From Irineochytrium annulatum (taxonomy: Eukaryota; Chytridiomycota; Chytridiomycetes; Chytridiales; Chytridiaceae): a DNA stretch of 11,941 nt. Shown in pieces: positions 7,232 through 11,941 of this stretch. The notes beneath the pieces are model-generated. The model had not been told where the DNA came from. It searched no databases and worked only from the letters and a program-made list of their open reading frames with translations. Each line of letters opens with the position of its first letter. Within the stretch, counting starts at the first letter, position 1. Location of the stretch: assembly GCA_027600665.1 (NCBI GenBank), contig JADGJL010000929.1, forward strand, positions 1 through 11,941, given 5' to 3'. Both the position numbers and the translations under genes were made by a program.

Positions 7232-10200
7232 ATGTTGGACGGTAGCAGGGACAAGGGGTGCTCCGCGATATCCGACAGCCGAGCGGATTCGGAGTTTCTC
7301 CTTGATCCATTCACAGGGAGGGTGTATGCCGACGCCGTCGGGAACCACTTTTACGGCCAAGCCGATGGCCTAAGGACGGTTTCTTTGGCCCCCATGCTCG
7401 GCGCCGACAGCACTCTTACATCGGTGCGTGTTCGTCTGCAGGTTCATGTTAGTGCCCGACTGATGCCTCTTAGCCGCGTGACTCGCTTAAATTGTCCAGG
7501 CCGATGCGCGGAATGACCGTAAACCTATCGACAGTGGTGCGTTCCGCTTTTTTTCGCTCGAAAGATGCCGACGGGTTCCGTGATCTCTAGCTCAACCGCG
7601 AACCTGGGAAAAATCAAGTTGCCTCATCTGAATCAGGGGACGGTTCGACGTGGAAGACCAACGGTCCTAGGCAGCAAGCCGTTGTCAAGTTTGGACTGGA
7701 CGGCGAGAGCGGTGAACGCGACATGGATGTTGGCCGCTTTCGTACGTTTTCATTAACTACTTTGGTCTGCACTTTCTTAATACGCACCATTAGCGCTGTC
7801 ATTTGTCGAAGGGAAGCGTCAAACGTCAGCGTATGATCCAATCCAGTGTAAGAAGATCTCACGCACTGGTGCCGAGACCTCCGTTCAGTGCGTTGAGGGC
7901 GAGGCAACTTCGCAAACGAGGGCGAAGGATGATGAGGGTGGGTGCAGTTCGTGCTGTCAGTGCTGGAGCTTCTTTTGCGCTTATCTTTTTCTTATGATAA
8001 TACAGAAATCAGTGCCGACAATTCTCCCATGGCGATGACCCGGGGGCCAGACCTGCTTCAGCGTCATTCATGTCCGGCCTTCACACACGTGATAACAACG
8101 GACGATTCTGACTATTTTCACCTTTCGCCTTGCTTTGGGTGTCCGCATTGTTGCGTCCCACAGTCGATAGAGGGGCCGGCTTCCCATTTGGTGTCCATCA
8201 ATGATCTCCATGACGAAATCCCCTCCTACTTTGAGAGCTTGTTGAAGGGTGCGGACTTCACGCCGTTGGCGAGCCCGTTCGGCACGGACTTGTCGTCGAT
8301 CAACGACTTCACGCCGTTGGCGGACCCGTTCGTCACGGACTTGTCGTCGGCCAATTACGGCTTCATGGATCGGAGGTGGGAGGAGAGACGGCGACGACGG
8401 AGACGTAGGATGGCTGGGTCCGAGCCCGGTCCGTTTGTCGGTGGTGCTGCCGGCGAGGTGTTGGTGAAAGGTGATGGGATTGGGCAGGTTAACGAGGGTA
8501 CGAGGGACGGGACGTGCCCGAATGCCGTCGTGCTTGAGGGGGGATTTAAGCCTAGGGGCGAGGCTAAGCAGATGGACAGGGTTTCAGAGTTGCTGAGGGA
8601 CAGGAAGCCAATGGTAGGGGATGACATGAGAGCGGGGGGCAACGCCAGCGACGTGACGGACGCTGTACCAAGTCGTATCGTCGACGAGATAGCAGTCATC
8701 AGCTCCGTAAACGACAGGGAGGGTGGTGGGGAGGATACATTGAAACACGATGGGGAAGAGTCGAAAAAAGGTGCGGGTCTTCAGTTAACTGAGAAAACGT
8801 CTGTGCTGGGGGAGATGGCCGGCATGTCGCAGACGAAGGATGGGGACATTACGGTGGTATGTTGTGCCTTCCCAATTTCCCATTGCTTATCAACTGACGA
8901 GCATGTTGGAATGCCAACAGGATAAAACGGACGTGAACCTGCCTGTCGATAATCCGGCGTTTGCGGGTGCGGACGACATAGGAAACACTTTCCAGTCCGT
9001 AGGCGCCCTCGCTAGCCCCCCAGCCCCGAAGAAGGTAGACGTTGGAGTGCATTCGAACACCTCTTTCCTGTCGTGCTGAACGCATTTCTCGTCAGATAAA
9101 AAACGGAGCCGGCAACGCTGGGGAGGGGCTCGCCACTTTTCCCGCTCCAGGGTTAGCTAGTACCTTTGACACGGTGGCGGCGGATCGGATAACCCACCTT
9201 GAGGCGGGCACAGCTTCGACCATTCCGCGAGTCAACGTTGAGGACTCCGGCTTTGAAGGAGGGCTTCCTTCAACAGTGGGCGAGTGCATTAATGAGTCGT
9301 GCTCGTGCTGTGATGGAGAAAGCGAGGATATTTCTGACAGCGACTCCTACTTGACTTGCGGCGAGGAGGATGATACCGATGAGGATGCTGCAGGTGTCCC
9401 GGGGATTACGATGGCAAATAATTCAGATCAGACGGTGAACAACTCCCAGAGTTCGTTTTCTCGTTCGGTTTTGTATTTGTGAGCTTATACTTCCAATTGC
9501 AGGAAGGGCAGGCGCTAACAGTGGAAATGCTATGGGCGGGAAAGCCGGCGCTAATAGCGCGCCTGAAGGTGTCCGCGGCGACCAGGGCGCAAGGGATGAT
9601 GAAGAACAGGATGGCAAGAATAAGGGAGGAGAGCAACCGAGCGGCAGCTGTAAGTTTTCTTGGTTTTAAGTCTAACCTTGACACCCCTACTAGCACTTTC
9701 CGGCAGTCAAAAATGCTACTTAAGCTGCAGAGGTTTGTCACGTTACAATGGAAGTTAACCAACGGTTTTTTTTAGGCGAAAACGGGCATTGCACGCTACT
9801 TCCTACGTTGAGCATCCCGATTTGTCCTCTCGGCTGCAAAAGGAGACATTTTAATAAGGGTATGATTGTTGGCTGTAATGTTTACCTATAATTTTGCTAG
9901 CGTTTTTCGACAGTCATCAAAAGTTATTTTGCGCCAACGAGACCTGCAACCACCACGAAAGCAAAAAAACCCCCTTTGCAAAACCTTGTAAAGCTACGCG
10001 CCACTTCCTCCAAGGAGTAAAAAAGTTGGATGATTCTAAAGAGCAGTTGGCCACAGTGGTATGTGCAGCTGAACCCTTACGGATGGATATCTCACATAAG
10101 TATTGTTGGTACAGCTTTGTCATGAATTAGCCTATCACGTTAGTTAACTGATTGTCAATCATATTTCTAAGACCGTTATTCTAGGGCAAGTGTGGGCGGC

Positions 10201-10928
10201 GAGGCCCAACAGCAACAGCAACAGCAACAAAGGCCTCAACAGCTAAAAGGGCGAAAAGTAAAAAAAGCTCTGCGGATCAAACAGGAGATATCCCTTCAAT
10301 TGCCGACAAGCACCCCGACTTACCACATCCAGTTAAGGCATCGGGTGGCTCAATGCCAGGCGACGGCGACTTCGAAGTCGAAAACATTTTGGCCGCTTCT
10401 TCTGACTGGGAGCAGCTCTTTGAGAACTTCTTTGATCCTGAGGAACCGGCCCCAGCAGCAGACTTAATGACGCCGAATGCTCTATCGCGCGACTCCGCCT
10501 CGTCGCCTGAAAGTATGACGTCGGGCTGCTCATCCGCCGGACCTAGCGCGAACGTAGCTTTAATGCTACCACGGAGCATGGTCCCGGAGGCGAGCACGGT
10601 ACTGGTTAATCACCAAGCGCCAACCGATTTAGTGAGCAACCTTCAAGCCGAAAACCACCTTAACCGTGAAGCCGATCGTATCACGTGTGAGAACAGTATT
10701 GTAATTGAGGAAAATGACCGAGCAAACCTCAATTATAAGAGAACAATTGCGGAGAATCGCGATAGGATCTTAGAGCTCGAGGAGGAACTTAAGGCGGAGA
10801 GAGTCTGGCGACGCAGGGTCGAATCTGATCTAATGAAAGCCAATTTGTTAACCACTTGGGAGCTCCAGGATCTTAAGCGGAAGATCGAACATCTTGAGCG
10901 CAACGCTAAGAAGCGGAGGGAAGAGTGA
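7232..10928 (+). CDS. Large 12-exon gene, unknown family; acidic, Cys/His-cluster and coiled-coil protein
   Basis: Proposed exons: 7232-7423, 7474-7536, 7591-7741, 7794-7937, 8006-8856, 8921-9034, 9096-9450, 9503-9649, 9694-9732, 9776-9859, 9901-10058, 10185-10928. All introns are GT-AG, and phases agree throughout, giving 1013 codons plus TGA. I do not recognise the family. Visible parts are CFGCPHCC (226-233), a 17-residue tandem repeat (267-300), a polybasic run at about 306-318 that could be a nuclear signal, a Cys-rich then Asp/Glu-rich patch (569-602), a Cys/His cluster (680-748) containing C-x3-C-x12-H-x4-C, a Lys/Ala basic patch in early exon 12, an acidic-aromatic DWEQLFENFF motif (about 840), and a C-terminal coiled coil (917-1013). 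Together these suggest a nuclear regulator; this is inference. The ATG at 7232 is the first in its frame after a stop at 7178, but an upstream exon is possible. Individual junctions, especially introns 1, 10 and 11, are less certain than the gene itself. Confidence 0.62.
8254..8355 (+). repeat. Tandem 51-nt duplication in exon 5 of the 12-exon gene
   Basis: Two adjacent 51-nt copies (8254-8304 and 8305-8355) encode DFTPLASPFGTDLSSIN and DFTPLADPFVTDLSSAN. Copies are in frame and differ at a handful of bases, mostly ones that change residues. The unit is acidic and hydroxyl-rich and sits just before the polybasic run. Confidence 0.9.
9694..9732 (+). other. 39-nt micro-exon (exon 9) encoding two cysteines
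   Basis: The exon is bounded by CTACTAG on the left, with a CTAAC branch-like site at 9673-9677, and by a GTTTGT donor on the right. It is 39 nt with phase 1 on both sides, so its inclusion or skipping leaves the frame unchanged. It carries C680 and C684 (KCYLSC) of the Cys/His cluster. If skipped, the flanking intron would span 9650-9775. Confidence 0.5.
10207..10230 (+). repeat. CAACAG hexanucleotide microsatellite in exon 12
   Basis: The run is three copies of CAACAG followed by CAACAA. In the gene frame it reads as alternating Thr and Ala. In the neighbouring frame the same DNA would read as polyglutamine, but that frame does not fit the splice model. Confidence 0.85.
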
Positions 10929-11565
10929 AGACCTTGTGCTGAGGGCTTGGGTGGACTTACTGTCAAAGTGTTTGTTCTTCGAGAGACGTCGTTGGGACAG
11001 TGTTACGTACCTGGCAGTCGGTTTTGTTTCTCGTTTTATGTCATATATATATCCCATGTATATCTCCCTGATTTATAGAGCTACTTTGTTTTAATACAAC
11101 TTTCTTTGCTCCGCGCTGATGGACTCTTTACTGCTTCATCGTTTCCCATTATTCCTTCTGTCACGAATTTGCGGTTAAGAATTCCTCTTTCTTTTCATCC
11201 TTGGACATCAATGACAAAGTTGCAATCGTTTGCCTAGCAACCAACTATAACTGCTGCGTGTAAAACGCATTTCATTTTGTTTGAGAAAGAAAATACAGGT
11301 GACAGGAAAGATTTGGTACAATCTACGGCAAGAAATCAATAAGGAACGAAGGCGCAGAATGATGCCTAGCGGCAATCGCATCAAAGTGGAGCCACAACTC
11401 GCGCGTTGATAAGGGAAACTTATAATGGAGATAACCGAACGAAGGACGCCAAAGAAAGGTAGAAAGGATTAAGAAACGATTAAGTGTATATCGTGGCATC
11501 TAAAGCATTTGGCTACTAAAAAGAAAAGAATAAAGAATGTCTTAGCCGCACTGCGCGTTTTTTCC
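10929..11565. other. AT-rich convergent spacer with no gene
   Basis: This 637-nt region lies between the stops of the 12-exon gene and the right-edge minus-strand gene. Open frames here are short and low in coding character. It is T-rich near the 12-exon gene and A-rich nearer the right-hand gene, as expected for two convergent 3' untranslated regions. An AATAAA at 11529-11534 (+) is present but far from the 12-exon gene's stop. I see nothing else in it. Confidence 0.6.
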
Positions 11566-11941
11566 TTAGTACCCGCTCAACCCGCTGCCCCCAACACTGA
11601 CCCCACTCTCCTTGCTCGACGCCCGGCCCCTGACCCCACCTCCGCCCACGCTCGCCACGGGCGCGGGCGTCTTCAACCCGCTGCCCGCGCTCCCGGCCCT
11701 GAACCTCTTCTTGTCGTTGCTCTTCCTCCGGCCCCCGCCGGCCCCGTTGTTCGCTCCCACGAGCGAGCCCTCGGCGTCGGCGCCGACCTCGATCCCGTTC
11801 ACGACGGCGACGGGGAACATCATGGCCGAGGCGTCGATGACGATGTCGGACGTCGCGGCTTGCTGGTGCGCGGCCGCGGCGGCGGCGGCTGGGGAGCGGT
11901 AGGGCTCGTCCGGCATGGAGGGGTGCGAGGCCGTCGGGGGG
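11566..11941 (-). CDS. Ala/Gly-rich protein, C-terminal fragment cut by the window edge
   Basis: The minus-strand frame is open from base 11941 to TAA at 11568-11566, so only the last 124 or so codons are seen. An internal ATG lies at 11916, but the frame continues upstream without a stop, so this is probably not the start. The fragment has an eight-residue Ala run followed by HQQ, a short hydrophobic segment (FPVAVVNGIEVG), a basic GRRKSNDKKRFR patch that could be a nuclear signal, and a Gly/Ser-rich tail ending SGLSGY. The DNA is strongly GC-rich up to the stop and turns AT-rich immediately after it, which supports a real gene end. The function is not recognisable. Confidence 0.6.
   Translation of the reverse strand, partial: PPTASHPSMPDEPYRSPAAAAAAAHQQAATSDIVIDASAMMFPVAVVNGIEVGADAEGSLVGANNGAGGGRRKSNDKKRFRAGSAGSGLKTPAPVASVGGGGVRGRASSKESGVSVGGSGLSGY

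Noticed and set aside
7537..7564. 28-nt intron ending at the AAAG before 7565
   Set aside because: It is too short for splicing, and the resulting frame hits TAG at 7588-7590. The acceptor at 7590 works instead.
7942..8925. 327-codon continuous frame read as a standalone gene
   Set aside because: Its first part (to 8005) fits an intron with a GTGGGT donor and TACAG acceptor, and its end past 8856 follows a GTATGT donor. It is better explained as exon 5 of a larger gene.
9894..10130. 78-codon frame as an independent small gene
   Set aside because: It is exon 11 extended into a GTATGT-donor intron. The residues after the donor look noncoding.
10353..10928. Separate 191-codon bZIP-like gene
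   Set aside because: The coiled coil is present but there is no basic N-x3-A-x2-C/S-x-R motif before it, and the frame continues upstream without a stop to a good acceptor at 10184.

Overview
The window looks like nuclear DNA of a fungus. Coding frames are broken by many short introns of about 41-126 nt with GTRNGT-type donors, YAG acceptors and recognisable branch sites. The gene content also fits: a PIF/Harbinger transposon of the type common in early-diverging (zoosporic) fungi, an F-box/LRR-like protein and a C2H2 regulator. I cannot name the species. No tRNA, rRNA, CRISPR array or bacterial operon structure is visible.

Layout. (1) 1-about 3.8 kb is a PIF/Harbinger-type DNA transposon with two convergent genes. 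On the + strand is a SANT/Myb-like DNA-binding protein with a long charged coiled-coil tail (to 1861); its start may lie left of the window. On the - strand is a DDE transposase (3446-2156) that reassembles cleanly over three introns into 370 residues with all expected acidic residues. Neither terminal inverted repeat could be located. (2) 3833-5386 (+) is a GC-rich F-box/LRR-like gene of about 496 codons. It is interrupted once by a stop-containing 63-nt segment that reads best as a GC-AG intron. (3) 6718-5669 (-) is a single-exon zinc-finger regulator with two C-terminal fingers. (4) 7232-10928 (+) shares a divergent promoter region with the zinc-finger gene. It is a 12-exon gene that I rebuilt by hand to 1013 codons with consistent phase across all 11 introns. 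It encodes a low-complexity, acidic, nuclear-looking protein with a tandem 17-residue repeat, a polybasic run, a Cys/His cluster assembled across three small exons, and a C-terminal coiled coil. I do not recognise its family. (5) 11941-11566 (-) is the C-terminal end of an Ala/Gly-rich gene that runs off the right edge.

The two transposon genes plausibly work together: the SANT protein would bind DNA and assist the transposase. The other genes look like ordinary host genes with no evident shared pathway. The least explained item is the 12-exon gene. Two further oddities are the duplicated SANT-like domain in the transposon accessory protein and an unresolved frame change near 1270-1340. All splice models are read by eye and need transcript support.
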